64,000 nt of DNA from Glebionis coronaria (Eukaryota > Streptophyta > Magnoliopsida > Asterales > Asteraceae). The notes beneath the pieces were generated by a model that did not search any database, was not told the origin of the DNA, and saw only the letters and a list, made by a program, of their open reading frames with translations. Below are positions 21,490-35,064 of the stretch, in pieces. The stretch spans positions 398,742,433 through 398,806,432 of the forward strand of contig CM046878.1 of the NCBI GenBank assembly GCA_025667525.1, read 5' to 3'. Every line of letters begins with the position of its first letter. Positions within the stretch are counted from its first letter, which is position 1. The translations under genes and the position numbers were made by a program.

Positions 21490-24400
21490 ATTTAACATAC
21501 AAATTAAATTCCTGGGTATATGATACGGGATGCGGTATTAATATTTGTAATACGCTTTAACGGCTTAAGATGGAAAGGAAGATATCCTATGGAGAACAAT
21601 ACCTGCAAGTGGGCAATGGAGCACAAGCAGCCGTTGAAGCCATAGGAGTGTTTAATTTAGTTTTACCTTTAGGTTTAGTACTGATCTTAAATAGTTGTCA
21701 TTATGCACCTTCTATTGTTAGAGGTGTTATTTCATTTCCTTGTTTGTTGGATCTTAGATTTGTACACACTATTGATAGTAATGGAATTTCTGTTTTCAAA
21801 AATGGTATTTTCTATTTTATTGCAATTGTTGTGAATGGTGTGTTTGAAATTGACATGCATGATAATGTTTCCAAGAAAAATAATAATTTTGTCTTTAGCA
21901 TGAATAAGAAGAGAAAGTTAGACTCAAACTCTTCTTATCTTTGGCATGGTAGACTTGCCCATATTAGGAAGACACACATACAAAAGCTTCCACGTGAAGG
22001 TCTTTTGGAAAATATCAATGATGAATCATTTGATAAATGTGAGTCTTGTATCTCTTGAAAGATTACCAAGAAACCTTTTAATAGTAATATTGAAAGAGCT
22101 ACTGATCTACTTGGTTTAATACACACTGATGTGTGTGAACCACTTAGACATGTGTCAAGGAAAGGTGCTAGCTACTTCTTAACATTTACGGATGATTTTA
22201 GCCGTTATGGTTATGTTTATTTACTTAAGCATAAACATGAGGTATTTGAAACATTCAAAGTGTTTAAAGTTGAAGTAGAACTGCAACTAGGAAAGAAGAT
22301 TAAATCTCTTCATTCTGATAGAGTTGGCGAGTACTTAAGCCAAGAGTTTAAAGATTATCTAAGTGAGAATGGAATTGTTCAGAATCTTACTTCTCCTTAT
22401 ACTCCACAACAAAATGGTGTATCCGAAAGGAGAAATTGTACATTATTAGATATGGTGCGATCTATGTTCTTACAACTTTACCATTATCCATTTAGGACTA
22501 TGCCTTAACATCTGTTGTTCGTATTCTAAATATGGTTCCCACAAAGAAGGTAAATAATACATCATATGAAATATGGCATGGAATCGCCATACTTGTCTTA
22601 TTTAAAGGTCTGGCGTTGTGAGGCGTATGTGAAACGTGACTCAGCTGATAAAATCCAACAACGATATGTGAAATTTATCTTTATAGGATACCCTAAGGAA
22701 ACTATGGGTTACTACTTTTATTTTCCACCTGAAAACAAAGTTATTGTTGCAAGGTATGGAGATTTTCTTGAAAGAGATCTCATATCTCAAGAATCCAGTG
22801 GGAGAAATTATGATCTTGAAGAGAGTCATATAGATACATTACCTTCTAAAAATACTAGCAAAACTCATGTATAACCAGAAAGTCTGGGAGTACCACCGGA
22901 ATTAGTTCTTATCTGTAGATCGAAAAGGACTATAGGTGCACCCAGCCATCTATGTCTTAATATAGAGGATGATGAAGTAGGGGATCTTGGTGAACCTGCT
23001 AATTATAAATCCGCCATGCTTGATTCTGAAAAGGTTAAGTGGACTAGTGCAATAGATGAGGAAATGAACTCCATGAAAATAAATGTTGTTTGGATTCTTG
23101 TAGATCCACCACCAACTGCTAAAGCAGTGAAAAACAGGTGGATATTCAAGAAGAAAACTGACATGGATGGCGAAATACAATCCTATAAGCTCGTTTAGTA
23201 GCTAAAGGTTTTACTCAAACTTTTGGTGTTGACTACGAGGAGACATTTTCTCTAGTAGCGGACTTAAGAGCTATTAGGATTCTCATAGCTATAACAGCAT
23301 ACTGTGACTATGAGATATGGCAAATGGATGTTAAAACTGCCTTCTTGAATAGCCGCTTAGATGAAAATATCTATATGCAGCAACCTAAAGGGTATGTTGA
23401 TCCTAAGTACCAAAATGCGTGTGTAAACTTCAAAGATCTATTTATGGTTTGAAGCAAGCATCACGTCAATGGAATAAGCGATTTGATGAAGAAATAAAAA
23501 AGTTTAGATTTATTCAATATCGTGATGAGCCATGTGTATATCGCAAAGCTAGTGGGAGTGATGTAGTGATCCTAATCTTATATGTTGATGGCATATTAAT
23601 CATGGGAAGTAACATTCCAAGACTTAAAGTAGTTAAGGATTGTCTTGGCAAATGTTTTTCTATAAAGGATTTGGAGAAGCTACATACATTTGGGAATTAG
23701 AATCTATAGAGATAGGAGTAAGCGGTTAACTGGTCTTAGTCAAAGTACTTATATTGAGAAGATTTGAAGAAGTATAATATGCATAACTCTAAGAAAGGTC
23801 TTCAACCTATGGAGGTTAAGTATGAGTTAAGCCATGAGATGGATGCATCAACCTCTGAAGAGGTGGCATACATAAAGAAAGTTTCTTATGCTTCGGTTGT
23901 AGGATCTATCATGTATGCTGTAAGATGCACAAGGCCAGATGTGGCGTTTGCTCAAAACTTAGTCAGTCGTTATCAACAGAATCCGGGGTAGCTCCACTGG
24001 GTTGTTGTTAAACATATTATAAAGTTATTGAGGAGTACGAAAGATATGTTTTTGGTGTTCGGGGGGAAACCAGACACATAACAAAATGTTACAGATTTTT
24101 GCGATGCGTCCTGGGAATGTGATAAAGATGATATGAAGTCTCACACGGGTTACGTGTTTGTCAGAAATGGAGGAGCAGTTGACTGGAAGAGCAAAAATCA
24201 GACAACGATTGCAATGTATGCTACTAAATCTGAGTACATGGATGCTTCAGAAGCTGCAATGGAAGCTGTTTGGATTAGGAAATTTGTTGAAGTTCTCAGA
24301 GTGATGCCTTCAATCAAAGAACCTATTAATATGTATTGTGACAATTCTGCCGCAATCATATTCGCCAATGATCCTAGAGTCATGAAGGGTTCCAGAAACT

Positions 24401-24585
24401 TTAAACGTAGATATTACTATGTTGGAGAACAAGTCGAGGTTGGTGAAATCAGATTAATAAAAGTTCACACAGATGATAACGTAGCTGATCCTTTTACTAA
24501 GACTTTGCTTAGAGGAAAGGTCATTGAACATGGTAAAGGAATTGGGCTTCGTTTAGCTAGTGATTTCATGCAAATTTGTGATTAG
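21490..24585 (+). pseudogene. Element C pol (protease, integrase, RT, RNase H; Ty1/copia order)
   Basis: Protease motif YDTGCG at about 21520. The integrase zinc region LWHGRLAHI...CESC ends with a TGA near 22058. The core runs FTDDFSRYGY, LHSDRVGEY, NGVSERRN (normally SD..GEY). RT has FGVDYEETFS and WQMDVKTAFL. Its active site reads YVDG near 23585 where YVDD is required, so the second catalytic Asp is lost. RNase H follows (SHTGYVF, KSEYMDAS, MYCDNSAA, ADPFTKTL). Frames shift near 22500, 23195, 23430 and 23700. Integrase lies before RT, which places it in Ty1/copia. Clearly dead. Confidence 0.92.
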
Positions 24586-26300
24586 TATTTGGATAAAGGA
24601 TGCTAGACATTATTATTTAATGAAATAAAGTATTGGTTATGTTTATTCTTGTTATTTAATTTTGTGTCCTTTTTACATGTTTTAATCTACGAATATTATT
24701 ATATTCTAAATATCCATTTTCGATTAATAATATGGGAGTATTATTAAATTAAGACAAATCTAAATTGTGATAGAATATACTTGAAAGTATATTAATGTGT
24801 TTACATATCAAATTTAGATGATATTCAATGAACTGAATATAAGACTTATCCCAACTATATGATTATACTTTATGGATCTTTGTCATCAAGTAAATCATAA
24901 ATAGTTATCCTTAGACTTGAGATACCAGGAAATTGTCGTGGATCTAGTGTACTTCTGTGAAACAATCTAAAGCTATACGTAACTGGTGGCCATAAGGGTT
25001 CTTTTCAGAAGTGTTGCAAAATTCATAAGTTTTGCTTGTAGTCAATATGGGATCTGTTTCCTTCAAATTCTTTTTGGAGTTTAATACAGTTGGGCCTCTC
25101 ATGGGATTAGTAAGATGTTGTGTGGCCGTACCCAAAGTCGTTCTAAATTATGTTTAGAAGTTTTGGTAATCTTGCTTAATCGGATAAACGAGAAACATAA
25201 TAGTTAATTAAGGATGACTAAGATCCATATCCTTATTTACATTGCATTAGAAATGAAAGGATAATAATAAAGATGAACCATTAATAGGGTTTTATCCAAG
25301 AGACCTTACTCGAGTTATACCAGAGGCATCGGCGTGTAACTAGACGCTAACCGATGTGATCACACAATTAAAATATGTCCAAGTAGGAGCTGTAAGTTTA
25401 ATGGACTTAAATTTTGATAATCATGTGTTAGGATCGCACTCGAGATTACGGGATTGCACACAATACGTAAAGAGTTAATTTATTAATAAATATATCTTAT
25501 ATATTCATTAACTAAAATGAGCTTTAAACATTTAATGGTCGTTAAGTTTTAATAGTTAAGGACTAACGATTAACGTGGAATAAATTAGAAGAGAAAAGAA
25601 GGTTCTGAAAACACCCATGGTGGTGGTGTTCCGACCGGCTAAGGCAAATGGGAAGGAAAAATGAAATTTTTTCTTTAATCCTAATTATAGTACAAATCTT
25701 AAACTTGGGCTCTAAGATTTAATGCATTATATATACCCATGTGATTTCTCATAAATTATCATCCTCTTTCTCCCTTCTTTTTCTTGCAATCGGACGAAAC
25801 ACCCACAAAGGATTTTCGTTTGGTTTTTTTTACTCCAAGTTTAAGCTCGTTTTATACGAACTAGGTTTTCGGTTAACTCGTTATTATCGTGTGTACAAGA
25901 ACGTAATATAATCTCACATAGATTATATCTTGGATCAATTAACTTAATCATTGATCCTCATAAACCCTAATCTGTGATTTATTCTTGTTCGTTGGAATCG
26001 CATTGCAAAAAGTACGTAACCCTAATTCGATTAATTATGAAAGTGTTATTATTATGATTGTATGTTTTAATCGCTTTCGCTATTACGTGTTTTGATCTTT
26101 AATTATTATGAAATTCATAAACCTTCGGTTTGTGGCCGATGCTCTTGTTCGTATTGTAGTTTGCAAGTGTGGAGAGTTTGTTGAGATCTATATTTGTGTC
26201 ACAATAATGATTTGGTGGTTGACACAATGAACAAAACGACGAACGCTCTACCGTTGTCAGTATCTAGATATTTTGGTCCTGTTCACGGGTGTGATAAAAA
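24586..26300 (+). mobile_element. Probable 3' end and LTR of element C
   Basis: This non-coding stretch follows the RNase H stop. It contains a TATA-like TATATATACCC near 25730 followed by pyrimidine-rich sequence (CCTCTTTCTCCCTTCTT), as in LTR promoters. Segments such as GTGGCCGTACCCAAAGTCG resemble LTR sequence I associate with Asteraceae copia elements. No second LTR copy is visible, so the boundaries are not resolved. Confidence 0.45.
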
Positions 26301-27498
26301 AAAAATAACATGACGCACGTAAACCTTAAAGTTATTTTTACCCTTAAAGTTATTACTCCAACCTAGTAGCTCATTTATTCCATATTTCTATTACCTTGTA
26401 TTTTACCAATGTATGAATTCTTTTTTATCAAAAAGAAATAAAAAAAATAAAAATGAATTGAACATGCAAAAGCCACCTGCGCGTTTCACAGCGGGTAACT
26501 CTATTTCTGATGTGACGAAATCGCAAATCAGTTCATGAATGGTTACTAACATTATTTTTCCCATGAAAAAAAATTACATGACGCCTCTGTCTCATTGTTA
26601 CCATTGGGTTAACCGTTAACGTGTACATATACAAAATCGCACCATTTGCTCCAAATATTTCAAGTTATGATTGAACCAATTTTAGTTGATAAATAATTCG
26701 TTGCTAATTCAAGTCGTTAGTAAACATGGATAATAAACACATCAATGGATAGAAACATTGATACTGTAATAAATAGTAGTAACATTTTTTTTTTTTTTTT
26801 TTAACAAAAGTAACATTTTTAGTTACACAAACTAATGTTATGAATTGACCCAGTGGAACTAGACATCATGGGCTGTTGGTAGCCCAAAACCAAATCCACC
26901 CTCTCTTGTCTCCTAGCGTAATGCATTTTTTCTTTTCTTAAACTAAACTTAAAATAGAGATTTTTTCACTTTTAACTTTTTTTTTATGTTCTTTTTTATA
27001 TCTAAAATTTTTCTTTTCTGATAGAAGTTTTTTAAATTGATAAAGAAATTTGATGGAGAAAAAAAAGATATAAAATTATAAGTGTTAAATTTGTAAAAAA
27101 AAAAAAGTTAAAAAAAAGTAATAAATAAAACTTTAGTGGTTAAATTATAAATAAATTAGATGGTGTTGAAAATTACAAATTTTTATATTCTTTTCAATAA
27201 GTTTTAAAAATTAACAAATACCTTTATACTTTCTAATCTAATAATATCAGAATTACCATATATTAAACATAATTTTTCTATATACTATTATATTAAATTA
27301 AAATATTAAATTTAATTTAATTTCTATATAATCTAATATATGCATGAGAGAGTTACAATTAATACATTAATGGTACATTAGTATAGGAGTATGTGTTTTG
27401 AGAATCAATGTCCGAGCTATAAGATTCATATATTTTGTTTTTTTAATAACTGAAAATATATAACTTAACTAAAAACCTATTTTACTTCATTATTCAAA
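26301..27498. other. AT-rich intergenic stretch
   Basis: No recognisable gene or element. Long T and A runs (for example around 26785-26802) and no open frame worth reporting. Confidence 0.6.
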
Positions 27499-27506
27499 GT
27501 TATAAG

Positions 27507-28090
27507 CAATGTTTTAAAACCCGGTTTTTTATTTGATCCGGTCTACTGATCGGTTTACGGGTCAATCGGTTCAACCGGTTAAACCGCCGGGTCAAGCCGG
27601 TTCTATATATATATATTTTTTTTTATATTTAATATGTAGTATTTAATTATCTTATTACTTATCTTCCGTTCAATTAAACGGATGAAAAATATATATTTTT
27701 TACTCATTATTTTTAGTTATATATTTATAACATATAATACAAGTATGCAAAAATAATAATTAATTTACGGTTACAATTTGTAATAGATAATAATAAAACA
27801 ATTTTAGTTAATGTTTTAAGTTAATTTTGATTTTATTTCAACTAATATTAGTTATTATTATTTTAATTTATCATTAAACTTAAAAATATTTATGAAAAAA
27901 AAGTTTTTGAAATATTTTTTTATAAAAATTTGTGATTCGGCCGGGTTTATAAGACGGTTCAACCCGGGTTAACGAAAAACCGGCGGTTCAATTCGGTTCT
28001 CAAATAAACAAAAAGCCGGTCATATCCGGCCCGATCTCCGAACCGGTTCACGATTCAACCGGTCGGGTCAACCCGATTTTTAAAACATTG
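27507..28090. mobile_element. Non-autonomous hAT-type element, copy 1 (584 bp)
   Basis: The terminal inverted repeats start CAATGTTTTAAAA at both ends. They are flanked by a perfect 8-bp direct repeat GTTATAAG (27499-27506 and 28091-28098). An 8-bp target duplication with CA-starting ends points to the hAT superfamily. There is no transposase ORF. The ends are packed with CCGG-containing words (AACCGGTT, AACCCGG) and the centre is AT-rich. Confidence 0.88.
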
Positions 28091-28098
28091 GTTATAAG

Positions 28099-28705
28099 AT
28101 AATCATTAGTTTACATTTAACCAAATGAAATATCAAAATTACGGTATAACTTGACCGTGATTCTGGCGCGAGACCATGTGACACTTATATTAACCTGAGT
28201 TTTTGTGATTTTTGGTTTGCAATATTAGTATTTTTTATCATAATAATGTATATATATAATGTAAATATATATAGCTTAAAATATTATGCATTAAATATCT
28301 TATAACACATACTGAATAATCAGTGTGTTGTTTTTTGGTTTTATATAACTAATGTGCGATATCGTGTGATTTTATTGACCGCATCGTATTATATTTTGCG
28401 GTTTTTTTTTAAATTGATCCGCCGGTTTTTACTTAGATACGGTTCTTGCGGTGCGGTTTTTTTTTTTTTTTTTTTGCGATTTTGTAGTTTACGATGCGAT
28501 TTCTGCTCACCCTTAAATGGGGTGTAGGTTGATTTTATGACCTATCGCGTCGTACTTGCCAACCCAAATGGTGGTCATAACGCGAGGTCACGACACGAGA
28601 CACCGCACCGTGGATTGCGTTATGATCTCACGCCGTGGTTTTTATTTATTATTTATCTTTTTTTATAAAAAAAATTAGCAGGATCACTATAACACCTTAA
28701 GTACT
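28099..28705. other. Intergenic stretch between two hAT-type elements
   Basis: No gene. Poly-T runs (28457-28475) and several GCGGTTTTT and GCGATAT words of unknown meaning. Confidence 0.5.
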
Positions 28706-28713
28706 ATTTTTTG

Positions 28714-29281
<568 letters not shown>

Positions 29282-29289
29282 ATTTTTTG

Positions 29290-30382
29290 ATGTTATGTTG
29301 ATTTGACGTGACATTCACTTTTTTTACGATACGAGCTCACGATATAACATTTTCCATGATACGAGCTCACGATACGATATTGTACTTACTGCTCTAAATA
29401 TTCTTGCAAGACCATAATTGTTTCCAAAGTTTGAACAATAATGGGAATTTTTATAGTAAAATTTAAAGGGTTTGGTTACTCATACTCTTTTTTTTTACGA
29501 GTACTACTTTTTATTTTTTTTCATATTTTTTTATTTTTTAATTTTTTTTATATTATAAAATTATAAAATAAAAGAACGAAAATTATAAAGTTTGATAAGT
29601 CAAACGTAGTAAAACATGAAAAAACGCATAGCCGTAAGTTGTCTTCTCCTCTTAATAAAGTGGATAAAACTGTTAAAAACATACAGAACAAAGATTATAA
29701 AGTTTTACAGGTCAAAATTTATAAAATGTGAAGAATACCAAGAAAAAAAACCCATAAAAAACTGTGTTTTTTGTCGGTATCGGTATCAAGGAGGTAACCG
29801 ATCCTTTCTCACGGGTTAGCTGATGCGAGATTGGAAAATATCACATGCAATTAAGAACAAAGTACGTCGACTGGAATTAGCCTAAAGTTGCACGTCCATG
29901 TATAGAGGCAAATATGAATGTGGTCAACTCAATTTTTAACGAAGTATGAATTCTGTACGAAATTATCAACTTTTCCCAGTTGATGATTTTTTATGTCATA
30001 TTATCCTTAGAGGAGGGTCTAGTCTGTTTTCAGTATTTTATGGGAAACTGATCGACTTGCTGGCGGCTTCACATCTCTTACACGCTTGTAACCTCAAAGT
30101 TATGATTTGTGTCCCGACTGCCGGGCTACCATCGAGGGGACACAATGTTTACTGTTTAGTGACCGGGTTATTGTAGCTTATATGATATCTCCAAAACAAA
30201 CATAATAATATTGTTCCATAAAAGAAGAAAAAAGTTAAAATCATACCCATTAATGATCAAAAAAAGAGTTTATGCATTGCATCAAATACATCTATGTACA
30301 ATCTAAAATATGAATACCGAATACTACTACACTATGAACATTTTAGTATTAAACATTATACATATGTACTAGATTATCTCCA
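29290..30382. other. Intergenic stretch and presumed PPH 3' flank
   Basis: No recognisable gene. Contains a twofold TACGAGCTCACGATA repeat near 29326-29376. The right part must include the PPH 3' untranslated region (minus strand), but no canonical AATAAA is evident there. Confidence 0.5.
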
Positions 30383-33300
30383 TCACCTGAATTTTATTGT
30401 GAGATTTTCTAGTTGGTTGCTGAAAAAATAACTCAACCTACTCCAGATTGCAGATTCTGATCCGTGAAATAGTACCCTCACCGATCGTTTTGCTCCGTCC
30501 CTTACAAATTCCAAATCCTTAGCAACGTCATACTGACCACTTTCATCATCGAGCAACGGTAATGCAACAAAACCTTGTGATTCCAGGTTCTTTATCCACC
30601 CTCGTAGTAGATAATTCACAACCTGCATAATATGAACAGATTAAAACACCAAAGAATAAACCGTGCAGAAGTGGAAACTGGATATAAAGTGTTCCCAAAC
30701 AAGCCCGACTTTTACAAAGATGATATAATTCATTAGCCGACCCCCTCCGCCCGTTTTTCCACCCCTCTATACAAAAGCATACGCTAAACAAGTGCATTAA
30801 AGTTCCTTGACTTTAAGAAGGCAGAGGGAAGTCTTATGCACATTTTTTATCATTGTATTTATGGAAGACTGTATCGGTGGTTTTAACTTAAGCCATGAAG
30901 TCATATTCACAAAGGAGTAATATGGTCAGTCTCACCAAGAATGCCCAAAACATCTCTGTTTCTTTTCAAATATATTACACCATATAGGCTAAATTCATGT
31001 GATTCAGTGTCATGTTTTGTTGGTCAGTGGTCTCATGGACCCTAATGGGTCAAAATCGCAACACAACAAATATAACCAATCTGCGAGTATACAATATGCA
31101 TGTATGATACGATAATAGGAGTTTCAATTCTAAAAATGAACGTTAGACAACTCTCTAAGGTACTCTGTCCAAAAAGGTGCAAATCGGTGGCCAAAGGCCA
31201 GATGATACTCTCTGAGGTACTATAGCTGTTTATTTAACCCAACATCAATCATTTACCACCTTCACTGCCAGCCTAATTAAACGGTCCAGAAAAGATGAAA
31301 ACAAGAAACTAATAAAGTTGGCTTGATAATCTATGTGCACATGACCCCGAGTAAAGAGTATAAATGAAAGCAATAACTTTCTAAGGTAATTTTTGGCACT
31401 AATGATGTACTTCAATCCAAAATATATAGATGCCACTTGGAAGTGGATATGAGTACTGATGAAGTAACATACCTCAGGAACTTCATCATGAGGACAATGA
31501 CCTGCAGGGCTAATTTGATAATATGGAGCTTCAGGAAGCTGCTTCTTCACCTGTAGACCCCAAATAGGTCGTACCCATGGGTCTTCTTTTCCGTACATGA
31601 GGCATATGGGTATGTCATGACTTTTACATCTGCAATAACAAAATTACAAATGCAATTTAGTTAGCTGTCATAAGCAAATACAACTCTGAACATGTATTAA
31701 TGGGTTAATTTGATAACATTTTGAACATATAACTATATAAGAATTTTCTTTCGTGAGCCTACCTATCACATTTAGTTGATATTGTAACTATACTCTGAAC
31801 AAGTATGACAATAGATTTGTGTAAGTTTTGACAAATTCAACCCGTTTACTTATTAATGGGTTAATTTGGTCAACATATATTTTAGCAAAAGGGGTAAAGA
31901 ATCAAATGAGTAGTTAGGAGATCAAGCCATTAAACCAACCCGGTCTATCTGTTTCAACCCAGCCAACCAACCCATCTTTCCACCTCTAAATTGCAATGTT
32001 TTCAAAAGTTTTAGTAATGCTCTGAAAAGACATCCAAAAATGAATTTTACGGTAATAATGAGACGTTAGAGAAATAGATAACCTCTAGCAACCCATACCT
32101 AGATAAGGCCTCCCCAAACGATACTTTTCCCTGAGGAGCCAACATTATTGACGCAAACGACGCAAGGGCTGCTGGGTGTTCAGTCACTTCAAGTATACGA
32201 GAAAAGACTTTATCTATATTTGTGGAATGATCTGCATAAACTTGCTTCAGTATCTCCCCAATGCTTCTAGGATCCCTCATCTTCTCCCAACTACATATAT
32301 ACAAAAACAAAAAATAATCTTATAAGCAAGCGAAATAGTACATACTTACTGATCTTCAAGCAAAATGACTTACACAATTTCTACGATTTTTCTAACACGT
32401 GGGGAGAGTGGAAATTTTCCCGCTGATGGGAACATTTGCGAAAGTACCGGAGATCTTTCAGGGTTTGGAAAGAATCCCCAAAACGGTGTTGCATTGAGTA
32501 AAGTAACACCCTTCACTAGGTTAGGGTTACATGCTGCAAAGTAAAGTGCAACATATCCTCCAAGTGAATTTCCAACAATGTAAACTGGTTCCTTGATGAC
32601 CTGTAACATATACATACAGTTAGACCTTATCAAAATATTACATTTTGGTGATCATACGATGGTTCTACATTACGATGCTATAATGTCTTATTCTAGACAG
32701 CTACTGCTCGCCTTCATAATAAAAATAGCAGGTACTAACCTGTCTATCTTTAAGTGCTTAGATACATTAAAATAGACATATAAGCCATTTATCCAAACAC
32801 TCGCATCTGTTTATCAGTTTAAAAACATTTTGAAGTAGATGAACAGATAAGCATCGAGCTTAAAAATCCTAAAGACCCTCGTGTTATATGAACACGAAGG
32901 TAACATCTTACTGGACTGAAGAAAATATAAGGCCGATGCATACCTCTTCTATAAAATAGCGTACTTGTTCTTGCCATAAGTCAATTGAATAAACAAGATC
33001 ATCTGCCCAAGGTTCAGTTTCATCTCCAAAACCCCATAAATGATCCTCTACTTGTGATTCACCATCATTCTGTTGCCTAGGTGTAGGATCCTCATGTGGC
33101 AATGACATACCCTGACCAAGAAAATCAATCGCCCATACTCCGTAATCTCGACCAAGATCCTTTAACTGCTTCTCATAATGAAATGAACCCACACCAAATC
33201 CAGGAAGAAAGAGAACTTGAGGTGCGTTGACGTTTCTTGACCCTGATCTTTCATAATGGATATTAAACTTAGGCTTCCACTCCCATCGTCCAGTGCTAAC

Positions 33301-33621
33301 AGGAGCACTAACGTCGCCTTTTGACTCAGCAGGCAATCCGGGTACTAAAACTTTAGGTATTGATCCCCTTCTTTTGGTGACGTTTTCTAGGCTTTCTTCT
33401 ACGTCGATGATACCCTCGACCCCTTTAATAGCACTTATTGTCATAAGCTTATGAATGTTATGCGAAGACCATACCATCGACCTAACTAAGCCACATACAT
33501 CTTGAGATTTTCTTCGCCTAGAGAAATTTGATGAGATCAAGCCTAAGTTTCTCTCAGGAAACTTCCGTCTCGCAGGTGCGACATGACTACAAGGCGCCGA
33601 ATGACCGGATAAGATTTCCAT
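30383..33621 (-). CDS. PPH: Pheophytinase, chloroplastic (complete, five coding exons)
   Basis: An alpha/beta hydrolase that removes the phytol chain from pheophytin in the plastid, giving pheophorbide in the chlorophyll breakdown pathway. Exons on the minus strand: 33621-32944, 32600-32374, 32290-32099, 31629-31473, 30622-30383. All four introns have GT...AG ends and phases agree, giving 497 codons plus TGA. The known Arabidopsis protein is of similar size. An N-terminal Ser/Arg-rich stretch of about 50-60 residues looks like a transit peptide. The conserved core includes VLFLPGFGVGSFHYEKQL, AIDFLGQG, the nucleophile motif GNSLGGY (Ser238), NATPFWGFFPNP, MYGKEDPWVRP (likely acid Asp382) and SPAGHCPHDEVPEV (His410). 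No stop or frameshift was found. Flanked by transposons on both sides; no neighbouring host gene in the window. Confidence 0.95.
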
Positions 33622-33633
33622 ACCAACAAGTTT

Positions 33634-34129
33634 CTGCTAAAAAGAACAATACTATACATGTTAAAAAAAACTCAAAAAACACACACACACACAAACCATA
33701 ACAAAAGATAGGATTAAAGTAGAAATGATCACTAACAGACTAACATAACTACTTATAATCTTATCATATAATAAATAATATACATCATACAATTTAACTC
33801 TATGATTCATGGTTTCGCTTTTTATAAATTCATAACTACCTTGATAACTAACTGGACAACTAACTTCACGTAGAAAAACCATATTGGCTAGATTAAACAC
33901 AAGTTATAGTTTTGTCTTTTATTGTCTTTAAGAAAAGAGTATAAAGTATAACCTACAGACAAACTATATATTATAAATAGTTAAAAGGGAAGATCTGACA
34001 AGTAACAGAACATATATTATTTACTACTACTAGTATTAAGAAAAGAACATTCATACTTATATTGAAGCTATCAAAGATGAAACAATATGAAGAGAAAAAC
34101 ATGGTATAAAAATATATATGGTGTTATAC
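33634..34129 (-). other. Probable intron in the PPH 5' leader
   Basis: Upstream of the PPH start codon the minus strand has TTTTTAGCAG at 33634-33643, a good 3' splice site only 12 bases before ATG. A good donor CCAGAG|GTATAAC sits at 34130/34129. Together they define a 496-base leader intron. Inferred from splice signals alone; an alternative is a simple unspliced leader. Confidence 0.45.
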
Positions 34130-34410
34130 CTCTGGTCAGATTATGAGAGCTCAGTGATTTTAGTTTATTTTTTGGTTTGAGAGAAGATGGTTAGCTTAGC
34201 TTAGAATAATAATAAATGTGTGAGTAGTAGGTAGTTATGGACCTATGGTGGAAAATTTGACATGGAATTGAGGAGAGAAAAGAAGAGTGTAGGAGACAAT
34301 TACAATTGCGTATCAAGTTGGTCTATCTATCTATCTTCAACTATACAATTACAACAACATTTTCCTACCCATGAGTGACCAACCCATGTGTTAGCCCAAT
34401 CTTTTTGGAG

Positions 34411-34419
34411 CTTTATATA
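34411..34419 (-). promoter_or_regulatory. Candidate TATA box of PPH
   Basis: The minus strand reads TATATAAAG (34419-34411), about 280 bases upstream of the proposed leader donor site and close to the start of repeat X. The spacing is plausible for a PPH promoter, but there is no independent support. Confidence 0.3.
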
Positions 34420-34452
34420 TGTATTTTATTTCATACAGTAAAAAATAGCATT

Positions 34453-34608
34453 CAATATCTACCACTTAATTTTTGTGTAATTCTAATTTTCTTAAAATCA
34501 TGAATTTAGTTAAGTTTAACTTATACTCAAGTGTGTGAATTGCACATCTTTTTACTTAGTTATGTTTTATATGGCACATTAAGTGCGGGATGAAAAGGTA
34601 GAGCCTTT
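34453..34608. repeat. Tandem repeat X, copy 1, left part
   Basis: CAATATCTACCACTTA through TCATGAATTTAGTTAAGTTT and GCACATCTTTTTACTT matches 53869-53980. It ends with CCTTT (34604-34608), the left target duplication of element D. The rest of this copy resumes at 53281. Confidence 0.8.
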
Positions 34609-35051
34609 TATGAAAAAGTTAATATGTTTATATAAAAACGCCAAGAACACCAGATTTACTTAAAACTTTTATTATGGATAGTCTCCAAATGGATGCTATC
34701 TCAACGAATACAAAAGATAATGTGTAGTCCCCAACTGGATGCTACACGATACGAATACAGACACACAAACATACTCTAACCAAACTATTAATCACAAGAC
34801 ATGATCAAATACAAACCAAGAACCAGATGAAATATGTAACGACTTTGAGAGAGTAGGTGAGATGAGTTTTCAAATTGTTGACTTGATAATGAGCACATAA
34901 ACGTCTTTTGTAGCAGCTCCCATTGTCTTTTGACAAGTTGTCACATATAGCCCTTGATAAGTAGAAAAGTATCCAAAAATGGCACGCTTTATTTGCATTG
35001 CAGTCCTCCAAGTATCCAAGAGTAGCCAAGTTGTGTTTAATACTTCCAACA
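34609..35051 (-). mobile_element. Element D: 3' LTR (443 bp)
   Basis: Matches 52828-53280, with roughly a dozen mismatches and one short length difference counted by eye. It is flanked on the left by CCTTT. Plus orientation runs TATGAAAAAG...TTCCAACA; the partner LTR begins TGTGAAAAAG, so the terminal TG has become TA here. On the minus strand it is preceded by the purine tract AAGCTTAAGGGAGGA. Confidence 0.93.
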
Positions 35052-35064
35052 TCCTCCCTTAAGC
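35052..35064 (-). other. Element D polypurine tract
   Basis: The minus strand reads CTTAAGGGAGGA directly before the LTR start TGTTGGAAG. It lies just beyond the stop codon of the RNase H domain. Confidence 0.75.
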
